A stretch of 64,000 nt of DNA from Parafrigoribacterium mesophilum (GCF_039652555.1 NZ_JBDJAF010000001.1:558001-622000), one strand, 5' to 3'. Shown: positions 36,282-46,580, numbered from the stretch's first letter. The notes: a model not told the origin generated them from the sequence alone. A program made the numbers and translations.

Positions 36282-36881
36282 GTGTCGAACTTCGCACTGA
36301 CTCTTGCACGACCCACCCTTGCCGACCGGATCTTCGCCCGCAGCGCCGTCACCGACCTTGCGCTCATCCTGTCCGGCACCGCCTTGACTGCACTGTCGGC
36401 CCAATTGATCATCCCGATGTACCCGGTGCCGTTCACCATGCAGACGTTCGTCGTGTTGATCGTGGGCAGCACGCTCGGCACCGCCCGCGGCACTCTCTCC
36501 ATGCTGCTCTACGCCGTACTCGGCCTAGTGGGCCTGCCCATCTTCGGTGGTGCGACGTCCGGCCCAGCCGTGCTGTTCGGCGCATCCGGCGGCTACATCA
36601 TCGGCTTCGTCTTCGCTGCCGCGCTCACCGGCTGGTTGGCACAGTCCAACTGGGACAAGAAATTCCTCGGCGCCGCGGTATCGTTCGTCGCCGGCGGCGT
36701 GGTGATCTTCGCGTTCGGTCTCATGGGTCTTTCCCTGTCGTTGCACCTCGGTCTGCAAGAAACTCTGGCTGGCGGGCTGTACCCGTTCGCCGTCACCGAA
36801 GTCCTCAAAGCGGCTCTGGCCACAGCCCTGATCCCCAGCGCCTGGAAGCTCGTGAAGCGGATCGACGACAAGCGCAAGTAA
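36282..36881 (+). CDS. bioY: biotin transporter S component BioY
   Basis: The 199-residue membrane protein has about six helices and the BioY signature: AQLIIPMYPVPFTMQTFVV near 38-56, then AGLVGLPIF-like and FGASGGYIIGFVFAAALTG near 95. It is the substrate-binding part of an ECF-type biotin importer; BioM/BioN genes are not adjacent, so it works alone or shares an energising module. The GTG start has AAGGAGA seven bases upstream. Confidence 0.93.
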   Translation: MSNFALTLARPTLADRIFARSAVTDLALILSGTALTALSAQLIIPMYPVPFTMQTFVVLIVGSTLGTARGTLSMLLYAVLGLVGLPIFGGATSGPAVLFGASGGYIIGFVFAAALTGWLAQSNWDKKFLGAAVSFVAGGVVIFAFGLMGLSLSLHLGLQETLAGGLYPFAVTEVLKAALATALIPSAWKLVKRIDDKRK

Positions 36882-37015
36882 CGCCCGCCCCACGGTACGT
36901 GGGTACCTTCGATGTCATTGATGGTCTGAGTACAGTAATGTTGGATGCACGCAATCGCGTTGACTGCGCCCGGCACTCTGCCGCTCGCACCATTCACTCG
37001 CATCCATGAGGATTC

Positions 37016-38671
37016 ATGTCCACAACCCTGCTCCACCGCACCGCCATCGCCTCCACAGCCACTCTGGGATTGCTTGCCCTGATACTGACCGGCTGCTCAC
37101 CGCAGTCTTCGCCGACCAAAGCCAGTGACACGCCGGTGTCCGGCGGCACACTGACCTACGCCAGCGGCGATGCAGAACCCACCTGCCTCGATCCCCACGT
37201 CGGCGGCAACTACCCGCAAGCCCTGGTCGGCAGCCAGTATCTCGAGTCGTTGGTCTCCAAGGACGACAAGGGCGAGATCATCCCCTGGCTCGCCGAAAAG
37301 TGGAAGGTCAGCGACGACGGCCTGACCTGGGACTTCACCCTGCGCGACGGCGTGACGTTTACCGACGGCACACCGCTGGACGCCACCGCCATCCAAGCCA
37401 ACATTAAACACCTCCAGGACCCCAAGACCGGCTCATCCACCGGCTACCTCGCACTGGCCAAGGTGGCAGACACGAAGGTTGTGAGCGACAACGACATCCA
37501 GCTCATCCTCAGCTCCCCCGACTCCTCCCTGCTCGACTCCCTGAGCCAGCCCTGGGTCGCGATTGAGTCCGCCAAGGCGCTGCAGCGCAGCCAGGAAGAG
37601 AACTGCGCGGCACCGGTGGGCACGGGTCCGTTCGTGGTGACCGCGTGGAAGAAGCAGGACTCGATCACCCTCACCCGCAACAAGGACTACACCTCGCCGC
37701 CCGCCGACGCCGGCCACACTGGCCCGGCCTACCTCGACACGATCGTGTGGCGCTTCATCCCCGATTCCGCGTCACGGTACGCCGCACTCCAGGCCGGCGA
37801 GGTCGACGTGATCGACAACGCCCAGCCCGACACGATCGTCGCGGCCAAGAAGACGACCCAGCTGAAGGAACTCAACGCCCCACGACCCGGCGCATCCAAC
37901 CGCATCGAACTCAACTCCGGCCAGGCGCCGTTCGACGACGTCAAGGTGCGGGAGGCGTTCATCCGGGCTGCGGATGTGAACCCCGGCATCCAAAGCCTGT
38001 TCTTCGGCACCGCCAAGCGCTCCTACTCGGCGCTGTCCAGCATCGAGAAGCTCGGCTATTCCGAACCAGACCTGTTCACTGTGGACCCAGCGAAGGCGAA
38101 CCAGCTGCTGGATGCCGCCGGCTGGACCGCGAAGGACAGTGACGGCTATCGCACCAAGGACGGCAAGCGCCTCACCGTGCAATTCCCGGTGAGCACGAAC
38201 CAATCGATCCCGGCCGAGCAGTCCCTGTTCGAACAGATCCAGGCGACCACCAAGAAGGTCGGCTTCGACGTGCAACTGAAGCAGATGGATCTGTCCAGCT
38301 GGTATGGCGCCCTGGGACAGAACCAGTACGACGCCGTGAGCGCTCCCTACACCAAGGTCGGCCCGGATGTGCTGCGCATCCTGTTCCACTCCGACGGCAT
38401 CACGCCGGCCCCGAGCGGGTACTTCGCCAACCACGCGCAGGTCAACATCCCGAAGCTCGACGAACTGTTGACGAAGGCCAGCCAGGTTTCGGACGCTGAT
38501 GAGCGCGCCGACCTGTACAAGCAGGCACAGAAGCTGGTGCTTGAGGGCTACTACATCCTGCCGCTGTACGACCAGCAGAACCACTACCTGCTGCGCAGCA
38601 ACGTTGTGGGACTGCGGGCGCTGCCGAGCGTATCCACCCCGGTCTTCTACGACGCCTGGCTGAATAAGTGA
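37016..38671 (+). CDS. ABC transporter substrate-binding lipoprotein (peptide/nickel type, SBP_bac_5)
   Basis: The 551-residue protein has a lipoprotein signal with lipobox ILTGC (Cys27), so it is anchored outside the membrane. The body matches the family 5 solute-binding fold: a start like SGGTLTYASGDAEPTCLDP, W-L-A-E-K-W at about 91, and LRDGVTFTDGTPLDA near 113. Ligands of this family include peptides, nickel and opines; the ligand here is unknown. GAGG lies before the ATG. It leads the four-gene transporter operon. Confidence 0.93.
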   Translation: MSTTLLHRTAIASTATLGLLALILTGCSPQSSPTKASDTPVSGGTLTYASGDAEPTCLDPHVGGNYPQALVGSQYLESLVSKDDKGEIIPWLAEKWKVSDDGLTWDFTLRDGVTFTDGTPLDATAIQANIKHLQDPKTGSSTGYLALAKVADTKVVSDNDIQLILSSPDSSLLDSLSQPWVAIESAKALQRSQEENCAAPVGTGPFVVTAWKKQDSITLTRNKDYTSPPADAGHTGPAYLDTIVWRFIPDSASRYAALQAGEVDVIDNAQPDTIVAAKKTTQLKELNAPRPGASNRIELNSGQAPFDDVKVREAFIRAADVNPGIQSLFFGTAKRSYSALSSIEKLGYSEPDLFTVDPAKANQLLDAAGWTAKDSDGYRTKDGKRLTVQFPVSTNQSIPAEQSLFEQIQATTKKVGFDVQLKQMDLSSWYGALGQNQYDAVSAPYTKVGPDVLRILFHSDGITPAPSGYFANHAQVNIPKLDELLTKASQVSDADERADLYKQAQKLVLEGYYILPLYDQQNHYLLRSNVVGLRALPSVSTPVFYDAWLNK

Positions 38672-39648
38672 CCCTCGCCACCGGAGCGATACCGGCGGAG
38701 CGCGTGCGCTCCTCCCGGCCGCTCCGGTGGTTGGTCACCCGAGTGATCGGGCTAGTCTTCGTGCTCTGGGCCACCGCGACGATCACCTTCTTCTCGATCA
38801 GGCTCATCCCGGGCGATCCGGCCCAGGCGGTGCTCGGCGGTCCAGGTTCGCAAGCCAGTGCCGAGGCCCTCGCCCAGGTGCGGATCACCTATGGACTGGA
38901 CCAGCCGATCATCGTTCAGTACGTTCGCCAGCTGGGTCGCTGGTTCACCGGTGACCTGGGCTCTTCCTACTCGTTGCACGAGAACGTCTCGACGATCATC
39001 GGCGAACAACTGGGCAACACGCTGAGCCTCGCCGTCTGGTCGCTCATCGCTGCCTGGCTGCTCGCCCTGGCGCTGGCGACCTGGTCCACCCGCGGCGGCC
39101 GCGCCGCGTGGGCGATGGGCTCGGCGCTGGAGATCGTCGCCGCCGCGGTGCCGCACTTCTGGCTCGGCACCGTGCTCATCCTGCTGTTCAGTTCCAGCCT
39201 GGGGTGGCTGCCCGCGGTCAACGTGCCCGGTCCGCTCGGGCTGATCCTGCCGGTGGCAACGCTCGCCATCCCGCTGGCCGGATTCCTCGGCCAGGTGATG
39301 CGGGAATCCTTGCTGGATTCGCTGAACTCCCCCTACGTGCTCTCGGCGCGTGCCCGTGGTGAGTCGGAGGGCGGCATCCTCTGGCGGCACGCGCTGCGGC
39401 ACGCCGCGCTGCCGGCGATCAGCCTCTCCGGGTGGGCGTTCGGGTCGCTGGTGAGCGGCGCCGTCGTGGTGGAGACGGTGTTCGCTCGCCCGGGTCTTGG
39501 CCGCTCCCTGCTTCGTGCGGTGCAGGACCGGGACGTGCTGCTGGTCAGTGGCATTGTGCTCGTGGTCGCACTGGCCTACTGCCTGGTCACGGTCGCGGCG
39601 GACGTGCTCGATCGGATCGCCGACCCGCGCCTGAAAGCGACGGCATAG
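38668..39648 (+). CDS. ABC transporter permease, DppB type
   Basis: The 326-residue protein has six membrane helices and the BPD_transp_1 domain with the EAA-like loop RARGESEGGILWRHALRHA near 228. The IRLIPGDPAQAVLGGPGSQA segment near 45 is typical of DppB-type permeases. Its GTG overlaps the stop of the substrate-binding gene (GTGA). Confidence 0.93.
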   Translation: MTLATGAIPAERVRSSRPLRWLVTRVIGLVFVLWATATITFFSIRLIPGDPAQAVLGGPGSQASAEALAQVRITYGLDQPIIVQYVRQLGRWFTGDLGSSYSLHENVSTIIGEQLGNTLSLAVWSLIAAWLLALALATWSTRGGRAAWAMGSALEIVAAAVPHFWLGTVLILLFSSSLGWLPAVNVPGPLGLILPVATLAIPLAGFLGQVMRESLLDSLNSPYVLSARARGESEGGILWRHALRHAALPAISLSGWAFGSLVSGAVVVETVFARPGLGRSLLRAVQDRDVLLVSGIVLVVALAYCLVTVAADVLDRIADPRLKATA

Positions 39649-39664
39649 TGGCTGAGACCGACTC

Positions 39665-40471
39665 GTGATGCGCCGACCAACCGCTGCCGAAGCCATCAGC
39701 GGCGCGCTCATTGTCTTTCTGATTCTCTGCGCCGTGACACCCCAGCTGATCGCGCCCGCCGATCCGCTCGGCATCAACCCGATCGACAGCTTCCAGGGGC
39801 CGTCGCTCGCGCACTGGTTCGGCACCGACGAGTCCGGCCGGGATCTGTTCACCCGGGTCGTGCACGGCGCCGGGCCCTCGCTGCTGATCGGCGTGGCCGC
39901 CACGGCGATTGGTGTCGGTTTGGCCATCATCCTAGGCACGGCCGCGGGCCTCGGTCCGCGCTGGCTGGATTTCGGCACCAACCGGCTGCTCGAGGTGATG
40001 TTCGCCTTCCCCGGGCTGCTGCTTGCCCTGCTGTTCATCGTCATCTACGGTCCGGGTGTGGCTACCTCGACCATCGCGGTCGGCCTCGCGACTGCGCCGG
40101 GCTATGCGCGGATTGTTCGCAGTTCGATGCTGTCGGTGCGCGGAGCGGCCTTCGTGGAGGCCGCCCTGGTACTCGGGCGTACGCCGTGGCAGCGACTCAC
40201 TCGGCACATCCTGCCCAATGTCGGCGGCACCCTCTTCGTGCTCGTGACGCTCGGTGTCGGGCAATCGGTGGTGTGGGCGTCGTCGCTGAGTTACCTCGGC
40301 CTGGGTGCACAGCCACCGACCGCCGAGTGGGGCGCGATGCTTTCCGCCGGGCGCACCTACATCAGTTCGGCCTGGTGGATGACGTTCTACCCCGGCCTGT
40401 TCATCGTGCTCAGTGCTTCCGCCGCGACGGTGCTGGGCCGCGCCTTCCAGACCCGGGTGCGTGGCTCGTGA
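39665..40471 (+). CDS. ABC transporter permease, DppC type
   Basis: The 268-residue permease shows HWFGTDESGRDLFTRVVHGA near 55-74, typical of DppC proteins, five to six helices and an EAA loop (EAALVLGRTPWQRLTRHILP near 164). GTG at 39665 and ATG at 39668 are both possible starts. It overlaps the ATPase gene by four bases. Confidence 0.93.
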   Translation: MMRRPTAAEAISGALIVFLILCAVTPQLIAPADPLGINPIDSFQGPSLAHWFGTDESGRDLFTRVVHGAGPSLLIGVAATAIGVGLAIILGTAAGLGPRWLDFGTNRLLEVMFAFPGLLLALLFIVIYGPGVATSTIAVGLATAPGYARIVRSSMLSVRGAAFVEAALVLGRTPWQRLTRHILPNVGGTLFVLVTLGVGQSVVWASSLSYLGLGAQPPTAEWGAMLSAGRTYISSAWWMTFYPGLFIVLSASAATVLGRAFQTRVRGS

Positions 40472-42150
40472 CCGCCCCGTTGCTTCGCGTGGAGAACCTC
40501 TCGGTGCGCTTTGGGCGCGAGGCACCCGCTGTCGTGAAGAATGTGTCGCTGAGCATTGGCGCCGGCGAATGTCTGGCCCTCGTCGGCGAGTCGGGCTCCG
40601 GCAAGAGCGTCACCGCGCGCACTCTGATCGGACTCACCGGGGTCGGCGCCGAGGTGCACGCCAAGGCGATCGCTCTGGGAAGCACAAACTTGTTGTTCGC
40701 CTCCGAGAAGAAATGGCGCAGCATCCGGGGCAAGCAGATCGGATTCATCCTGCAGGATGCGCTGGTGTCTCTCGACCCGGTGCGCACTGTCGGGCGGGAG
40801 ATCGATGACACGCTGCGACTGCACACCGACCTCGGACCGCGCGCCCGGCGTGGCCGCGTCCTCGAGCTGCTCGCCGACGCCGGCATCCCGGATCCGGCGC
40901 TCACGGCCGGGCAGCGCTCTGGCGAACTCTCGGGCGGGCTGCGCCAGCGCGCGCTCATCGCCTCGGCGATCGCGCTGTCGCCGCCGCTGCTCATCGCCGA
41001 CGAGCCCACCACCGCCCTCGATGTCACGATCCAGGCGCAGATCCTCGAGCTGCTCGACACGTTGCGGGCCCGCGGCACCGCAGTGCTGCTGATCACTCAC
41101 GACCTCGCTGTGGTCGAGCGCGTCGCCGATCGAGTCGCGGTGATGCGCGCCGGTGAGATCGTCGAAACCGGGTTGACCGACGCGGTGCTCGCGAATCCGC
41201 GGCACGAGTACACCCGGCGGCTGTTGCTGGCCATTCCGTGGCGGCATCCGCGCGGCACGCGGCTCTCGGGGGAATCGCCGCTGTCCACGAGTCCGGCACC
41301 GGCCCACTCTCCCGATGTCCGAGCCGAGCCGGATGCCGCGAGCGCCTCGCCTGCTCCAGTCGCCACCGCCCTGGAAGTTGCTCCACCAGTCTTGGACGTC
41401 ATCGCGGTGTCCAAGCGGTTCCGCACCCCCGACGGCGACGATTTTCAGGCGGTGGAGGCGGTTTCCCTGACCCTTTCGGCGGGCACCACTCTCGGTCTCG
41501 TCGGCGAATCCGGTTCCGGCAAAACGACTACCGCGCGGATTGCGCTAGGGCTCACCCGGCCGGACACCGGCGAGGTGCGGCTGATCGGGCAGCCCTGGAG
41601 CGCACTGCCGGAAGCTCAGCGGCGCGGTCGGCGCGGCCTCATCGGGGCGATCTACCAGGATCCGCTCAGTTCCTTCGATCCACGCTGGACCGTCGAGCGA
41701 ATCCTCTCCGACGCCATCACGAACGGACGCAGCATCCGGCCCAGCTCGCAGCGCGAGCGCATTACGGACCTGCTGGAGTCGGTGGGCCTCTCCCCCGACC
41801 TGATGACACGCCGCACCCGCAGCCTGTCCGGCGGTCAACGGCAGCGCGTGTCCATCGCGCGCGCCATCGCGGCCAGCCCGCGGGTGCTGATCTGCGATGA
41901 ACCGGTCTCCTCGCTGGATGTCTCCATTCAGGCGCAAGTGCTTGACCTGCTCGACGACCTGCAGGCGTCGCTCGGCCTGGCCTACCTGTTCATCTCGCAC
42001 GACCTGGGGGTAATCCGGCACGTCAGCGATCGGGTTGCGGTGATGTCCAAGGGCCGCATCGTGGAGACCGGCACGGCGGAGCAGCTTTTCGCGGCCCCGG
42101 AGCATCCGTACACACAGCGGCTGCTGGCGTCGGCGCTCAGACGCGCGTAA
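40468..42150 (+). CDS. ABC transporter ATP-binding protein, fused DppD-DppF type
   Basis: The 560-residue protein has two complete nucleotide-binding domains. The first has Walker A GESGSGKS (40-47), signature LSGGLRQR near 152 and Walker B LLIADEPT near 172. The second has Walker A GESGSGKTT near 345, signature LSGGQRQR near 453 and LICDEPVSSLD near 474. A Pro/Ala-rich linker (about 265-305) joins them. It energises the peptide-type importer encoded just upstream. The GTG overlaps the DppC-type stop. Confidence 0.94.
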   Translation: MTAPLLRVENLSVRFGREAPAVVKNVSLSIGAGECLALVGESGSGKSVTARTLIGLTGVGAEVHAKAIALGSTNLLFASEKKWRSIRGKQIGFILQDALVSLDPVRTVGREIDDTLRLHTDLGPRARRGRVLELLADAGIPDPALTAGQRSGELSGGLRQRALIASAIALSPPLLIADEPTTALDVTIQAQILELLDTLRARGTAVLLITHDLAVVERVADRVAVMRAGEIVETGLTDAVLANPRHEYTRRLLLAIPWRHPRGTRLSGESPLSTSPAPAHSPDVRAEPDAASASPAPVATALEVAPPVLDVIAVSKRFRTPDGDDFQAVEAVSLTLSAGTTLGLVGESGSGKTTTARIALGLTRPDTGEVRLIGQPWSALPEAQRRGRRGLIGAIYQDPLSSFDPRWTVERILSDAITNGRSIRPSSQRERITDLLESVGLSPDLMTRRTRSLSGGQRQRVSIARAIAASPRVLICDEPVSSLDVSIQAQVLDLLDDLQASLGLAYLFISHDLGVIRHVSDRVAVMSKGRIVETGTAEQLFAAPEHPYTQRLLASALRRA

Positions 42151-42161
42151 CCCGGCCGGGT

Positions 42162-42304
42162 GGTTTCGATACGCGCTGGCGCGCTACTCAACCCGCTATT
42201 TCTTAGTGGGTTGAGTAGCGAGCGCGCCAGCGCGAGCCTATCGAAACCAGGCAACTTCTTAGTGGGTTGAGTAGCGAGCGCGCCAGCGCGAGCGTATCGA
42301 AACC
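42162..42304. repeat. extragenic inverted repeat element with a second partial copy
   Basis: GGTTTCGATACGCGCTGGCG at the left is matched by its complement at 42215-42248, giving a hairpin of more than 30 bp with a loop containing TTCTTAGT. The right arm is then repeated once (to 42304). The ends TTTCGATACG/CGTATCGAAA are shared with the array at 51.5-52.0 kb. Confidence 0.85.
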
Positions 42305-42359
42305 ACCCAACGCCGGGGCCGCATGTCTTGTCTCACGACACCGTTGACAGGTCAGTCTC

Positions 42360-43100
42360 GTGACATCGCAGCACGAGTATCGTTTCGGCATCGACATCAT
42401 CCTGGTTCCCGGATTCTGGCTGGATGCCTCGTCGTGGGCGGAGGTCACGCCAGCTCTCGTCGAGGCAGGACACGGGGTGCATCCGCTCACCCTGCCGGGG
42501 CTGGAGTCGCCCGACGCCTCCCGAGCCGGCATCGGGCTCCGCGACCACGTCGACGCGGTAGTCGGGAAAATCGATGAGCTTGCCAACCCCGTCGTGCTGG
42601 TCGGCCATTCGGGCGGCGGGCCGATCGTTCACGGTGCCGTCGACGCCCGTCCGGACCGGGTCGTTCGCGCGATCTATGTCGACTGCGTTCCGCAGGCCGA
42701 GGACGACGCCATCAACGACCAACTGCCGGCGGACGGGGACGATATCCCCCTGCCGCCGTGGGGCGGCTTCGACAAGGCTGACCTCGTCGACTTGGACGAC
42801 GGGTTGCGGGCGGCGTTCCGGGCGCGGGCAAGGCCTGAGCCGCGGGGCGTGGCCTACGATCAGCAACACCTGCACGACGAACGACGCTACGAGGTGCCCG
42901 CAACGGTGATCTCGTGCGAAATGGCCTCCGCCCAGATCGGCGAGTGGATTGACGCCGGCCAGCCCTACGTAGCCGAACTGGCCCGCATCCGCGATGTCGA
43001 GTACGTCGATCTGCCGACCGGGCACTGGCCCCAGTTCACCCGGCCGGTCGAGTTGGGCGAGATAATCTTGGCCGCCGTCGACCGCGAGGGCGGGCAGTAG
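42360..43100 (+). CDS. alpha/beta hydrolase
   Basis: The 246-residue protein has the alpha/beta hydrolase core: VPGFWLDASSW near 16-26 (oxyanion region), nucleophile Ser84 in GHSGGG and a C-terminal His in LPTGHWPQF near 224. It resembles EstA/salicylate-esterase-like proteins of actinobacteria; the substrate is unknown. The GTG start has no strong ribosome binding site. It ends one base before the convergent gene. Confidence 0.88.
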   Translation: MTSQHEYRFGIDIILVPGFWLDASSWAEVTPALVEAGHGVHPLTLPGLESPDASRAGIGLRDHVDAVVGKIDELANPVVLVGHSGGGPIVHGAVDARPDRVVRAIYVDCVPQAEDDAINDQLPADGDDIPLPPWGGFDKADLVDLDDGLRAAFRARARPEPRGVAYDQQHLHDERRYEVPATVISCEMASAQIGEWIDAGQPYVAELARIRDVEYVDLPTGHWPQFTRPVELGEIILAAVDREGGQ

Positions 43101-43101
43101 C

Positions 43102-43740
43102 TCATGGTTGCCAATCCGCGATCAGCGGGCTCGCCAAAGCCTGATTGTAAGACTCCGGACGCGCCCGAGTAGTCGCCGAAACAACCAGATGCTTCGCCGA
43201 GATCCGCTGAGCGAAGTAGCCCGCGTACGGCAACGTCACCACAGTTTCGAGGCCCGTGTTCCAGGCGGCGATCAGCGCATCCAGACAGACGCGTTCCGGC
43301 GTGCTTTCGAGCGCGACAAGCATCTCGGGGCGTGATGCACGTTGCCATTGGTCGCGGGCCGAAGAGTCTAAGCCGTCATCACCGTACTCGCCCTGCCAGA
43401 ACGGCGGGAACGCCGGATTCAGCGGCTGCCCTGGCGTCGAAAGCCGCCGCAACAGTTCCGATGTCACCCGCTGTCGAGAGTCACTGATCGAGTACCACTG
43501 CCAGGCCCGGAACCACTCTCGTTTCCACCGGGTCGACCACTCCAACTCACTCGCGCTGGAAGGCATACCGGAGGTGCCGGCATCCGGCATCGGATCGAGC
43601 ATCGGAATCTCGACATCCGAAGCGATTCCCCATGCACTCCTGATGAACAGCAACTGGCAGATGTTGTTGGGATTCTCGTCGATGCTGATGACCATGTCAT
43701 GTGGCCATGGATTGCCCGGAATCGGCCGTTCTGATCGCAT
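43102..43740 (-). CDS. hypothetical protein, 212 residues
   Basis: The soluble protein is rich in Trp and Arg (WSTRWKREWFRAWQWYSISD near 68-87) and has a PPFWQGEYGDDGLD segment near 117. No family is recognised. It lies between an alpha/beta hydrolase and valS with no visible partner. Confidence 0.7.
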   Translation of the reverse strand: MRSERPIPGNPWPHDMVISIDENPNNICQLLFIRSAWGIASDVEIPMLDPMPDAGTSGMPSSASELEWSTRWKREWFRAWQWYSISDSRQRVTSELLRRLSTPGQPLNPAFPPFWQGEYGDDGLDSSARDQWQRASRPEMLVALESTPERVCLDALIAAWNTGLETVVTLPYAGYFAQRISAKHLVVSATTRARPESYNQALASPLIADWQP

Positions 43741-43967
43741 AGTTCATCTTCGCCATCGGATGCGACGAAATCTAGTGTTGTGTCAGCCGGCAAGCCGGAG
43801 GCAGACAATCACCAGGCGTTCGATGTCGACGAGCTGCGAGGACCGGATGCCTGGAGAAGGTATCGCTGGGTCGCGCGCTGAACCACCCGGTAGATTGGAT
43901 ACCAGAACCCACACTCAGGCACCTCCTCGTTGACTCGGTGCCGCACATATTGAATCGGAGTACCCCT

Positions 43968-46580
43968 ATGGCCGCGATCCCGGAGAAGCCCGTCCTCGAA
44001 GGACTGGAAGCCAAGTGGGGGGAATCCTGGGAAGCCCAGGGGACGTACCGGTTCGATCGTGAGGCGGCGCTCGCTTCGAGAGCCTCAGCGAACGGGATCG
44101 CCTCAGCGAACGACGCGCATCCCATCTTCTCCATCGACACTCCCCCGCCGACGGCATCCGGCTCGCTGCACATCGGCCATGTGTTCAGCTACACCCACAT
44201 GGACCTGATCGCCCGCTATCAGCGGATGCGCGGCAGGAGCATCTTCTACCCGATGGGCTGGGACGACAACGGGCTGCCCACCGAGCGCCGGGTGCAGAAC
44301 TACTACGGCGTGCGCTGCGACCCGTCGCTACCGTACGAGAGCGACTTCACCCCGCCGTTCGAGGGCGGCGACAACAAGAGCTCCAAGGCCGCCGACCAGA
44401 AGCCGATCAGCCGGCGCAACTTCATCGAGTTGTGCGAGACCCTCACCGCTGAGGATGAGAAGCAGTTCGAGGCGCTCTGGCGCAAGCTCGGCCTCTCGGT
44501 CGACTGGGCCCAGACCTACCGCACCATCGGCCCGAAGTCGCAGACCGCGGCCCAGCGCGCCTTCCTGCGGAACCTGTCCCGCGGCGAGGCGTACCAGGCC
44601 GAGGCCCCCACGCTGTGGGATGTCACCTTCCGCACCGCCGTCGCCCAGGCCGAACTGGAAGACAAGCCGGTCACCAGCGCCTACCACCGGGTCGCCTTCC
44701 ACCGCCCCGATGGCAGCGACGTGCACATCGAAACCACCCGCCCGGAGCTACTGCCGGCCTGCGTGGCGCTGGTGGCGCATCCGGATGACGAGCGCTACCA
44801 AGCGCTGTTCGGCACCACCGTGACCACGCCGATCTTCGGCGTCGAGGTGCCGGTGCTCGCCCACCACCTCGCCGAGAAGGACAAAGGCAGCGGCATCGCG
44901 ATGATCTGCACCTTCGGTGACGTCACCGACGTGGTCTGGTGGCGCGAGCTTGACCTGCCCAACCGCACCATCATCGGCCGCGATGGACGCATCATCGCCG
45001 AAGCCCCGGATGTCATCACCACCGATGCCGCCAAGGCCGCCTATGCCGAGATCGCCGGCAAGACCGTGTTCAGCGCCAAGGCCAAGGTGGTCGAGCTGCT
45101 GCGCGAGTCCGGCGAACTGATCGGCGAACCGAAACCGATCAGCCACGCGGTCAAGTTCTTCGAGAAGGGCGACAAGCCGCTGGAGATCGTCTCGACGCTG
45201 CAGTGGTACATCACCAATGGCGCCCGCGACGAGAACCTACGCGACAGCATGCTCGCCCGCGGCAAGCAGGTCAACTTCACCCCGGAGTTCATGCGGGTGC
45301 GCTACGAGAACTGGGTGGGCGGCCTCACCGGCGACTGGCTGATCTCCCGGCAGCGCTTCTTCGGCGTGCCGATCCCGGTCTGGTACCAACTGGATGCCGC
45401 CGGCGACAAGGGCGCGGTGATCGTGCCGCCCGAAGACTCACTGCCGATCGACCCCGCCTCCGATACCGCGCCCGGCTACGACGAAAGCCAGCGCGGCGTG
45501 CCCGGCGGCTTCATCGGCGAGGTGGACATCATGGACACCTGGGCCACCTCCTCGCTCACCCCGCAGATCGCCGGCGGCTGGGAGCGCGACCCGGAGCTGT
45601 TCGACCTCGTCTTCCCCTACTCACTGCGCAGCCAGGGTCAGGACATCATCCGCACCTGGATGTTCTCCACCATGCTCCGCGCCGAGCTCGAGCACGGTAC
45701 CGTCCCGTGGCACAACGCGGGCATCAGCGGCTTCATCGTCGACCCTGACCGCAAGAAGATGTCCAAGTCCAAGGGCAACGTGGTCACCCCGGCCGCGATG
45801 CTCGACGAGCACGGCTCGGATGCGGTGCGCTACTGGGCCGCCTCCAGCCGGCTCGGCACCGACGCCGCCTTCGACCCGCAGAACCCGAAGCAGATGAAGA
45901 TCGGGCGGCGCCTGGCGATCAAGGTGCTCAACGCGGCGAAGTTCGTGTACTCGTTCCCGGTCTCCGCTGACGTGCCAAGCGGGCACCCGACCGAGGCGCT
46001 CGATGTCGACCTGCTGGCCGAACTGGGGAAGGTCGTCGAGACCGCCACCAAGGCATTCGACGAGTTCGACCACGCTCGAGCCCTGGAGGTCACGGAACAA
46101 TTCTTCTGGACCTTCTGCGACGACTACCTGGAGCTGGTCAAGGAGCGCGCATACGGCGCCGGCACCCCCGAAGGTCAGGCATCCGCCGTACGGACCCTGC
46201 GCACCGCACTGGATGTGCTGCTGCGCTTGTTCGCGCCGTTTATCCCCTTCGCCGCCGAAGAGGTGTGGTCGTGGACTCATGACAGTTCCGCGCGCGACGG
46301 CTCGGTGCACACGGCCGCCTGGCCCACGGCGCCGACTGATGCGCAGCCCACTGGCCTGCTCGGTTTGGTCGGTGAGGCGCTCATCGGCATCCGGCGCGCC
46401 AAGACCGACGCCAAGGCATCACAGAAGACCGGCGTGATCTCCGCCACCATCACCGGACCAGCCGTGTTGCGCGGGGGTCTCGACGACCTCAAGGCCGTTG
46501 GACGCATCGAGGCCGTCGACTTCGCCGAATCCGACACCGTCGCGGTCACCGGTATCGTGCTCGCGGAACAGCCGGCATGA
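43968..46580 (+). CDS. valS: valyl-tRNA synthetase
   Basis: The 870-residue class I synthetase charges tRNA-Val. HIGH lies at 68-71 (SGSLHIGHVFSYTHMD), preceded by DTPPPTASG; KMSKS is near 598 (KKMSKSKGN). The DDNGLPTERRVQNYYGVRC segment near 91 places it in the ValRS subgroup common in actinobacteria. The ATG at 43968 has CGGAG seven bases upstream; the longer frame is not supported. A GNAT gene overlaps its end. Confidence 0.96.
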   Translation: MAAIPEKPVLEGLEAKWGESWEAQGTYRFDREAALASRASANGIASANDAHPIFSIDTPPPTASGSLHIGHVFSYTHMDLIARYQRMRGRSIFYPMGWDDNGLPTERRVQNYYGVRCDPSLPYESDFTPPFEGGDNKSSKAADQKPISRRNFIELCETLTAEDEKQFEALWRKLGLSVDWAQTYRTIGPKSQTAAQRAFLRNLSRGEAYQAEAPTLWDVTFRTAVAQAELEDKPVTSAYHRVAFHRPDGSDVHIETTRPELLPACVALVAHPDDERYQALFGTTVTTPIFGVEVPVLAHHLAEKDKGSGIAMICTFGDVTDVVWWRELDLPNRTIIGRDGRIIAEAPDVITTDAAKAAYAEIAGKTVFSAKAKVVELLRESGELIGEPKPISHAVKFFEKGDKPLEIVSTLQWYITNGARDENLRDSMLARGKQVNFTPEFMRVRYENWVGGLTGDWLISRQRFFGVPIPVWYQLDAAGDKGAVIVPPEDSLPIDPASDTAPGYDESQRGVPGGFIGEVDIMDTWATSSLTPQIAGGWERDPELFDLVFPYSLRSQGQDIIRTWMFSTMLRAELEHGTVPWHNAGISGFIVDPDRKKMSKSKGNVVTPAAMLDEHGSDAVRYWAASSRLGTDAAFDPQNPKQMKIGRRLAIKVLNAAKFVYSFPVSADVPSGHPTEALDVDLLAELGKVVETATKAFDEFDHARALEVTEQFFWTFCDDYLELVKERAYGAGTPEGQASAVRTLRTALDVLLRLFAPFIPFAAEEVWSWTHDSSARDGSVHTAAWPTAPTDAQPTGLLGLVGEALIGIRRAKTDAKASQKTGVISATITGPAVLRGGLDDLKAVGRIEAVDFAESDTVAVTGIVLAEQPA

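Noticed and set aside
40186..40467. An N-terminal extension of the fused ABC ATPase.
   Set aside because: It overlaps the upstream permease gene, and the ATPase similarity begins exactly at the GTG that overlaps the permease stop.
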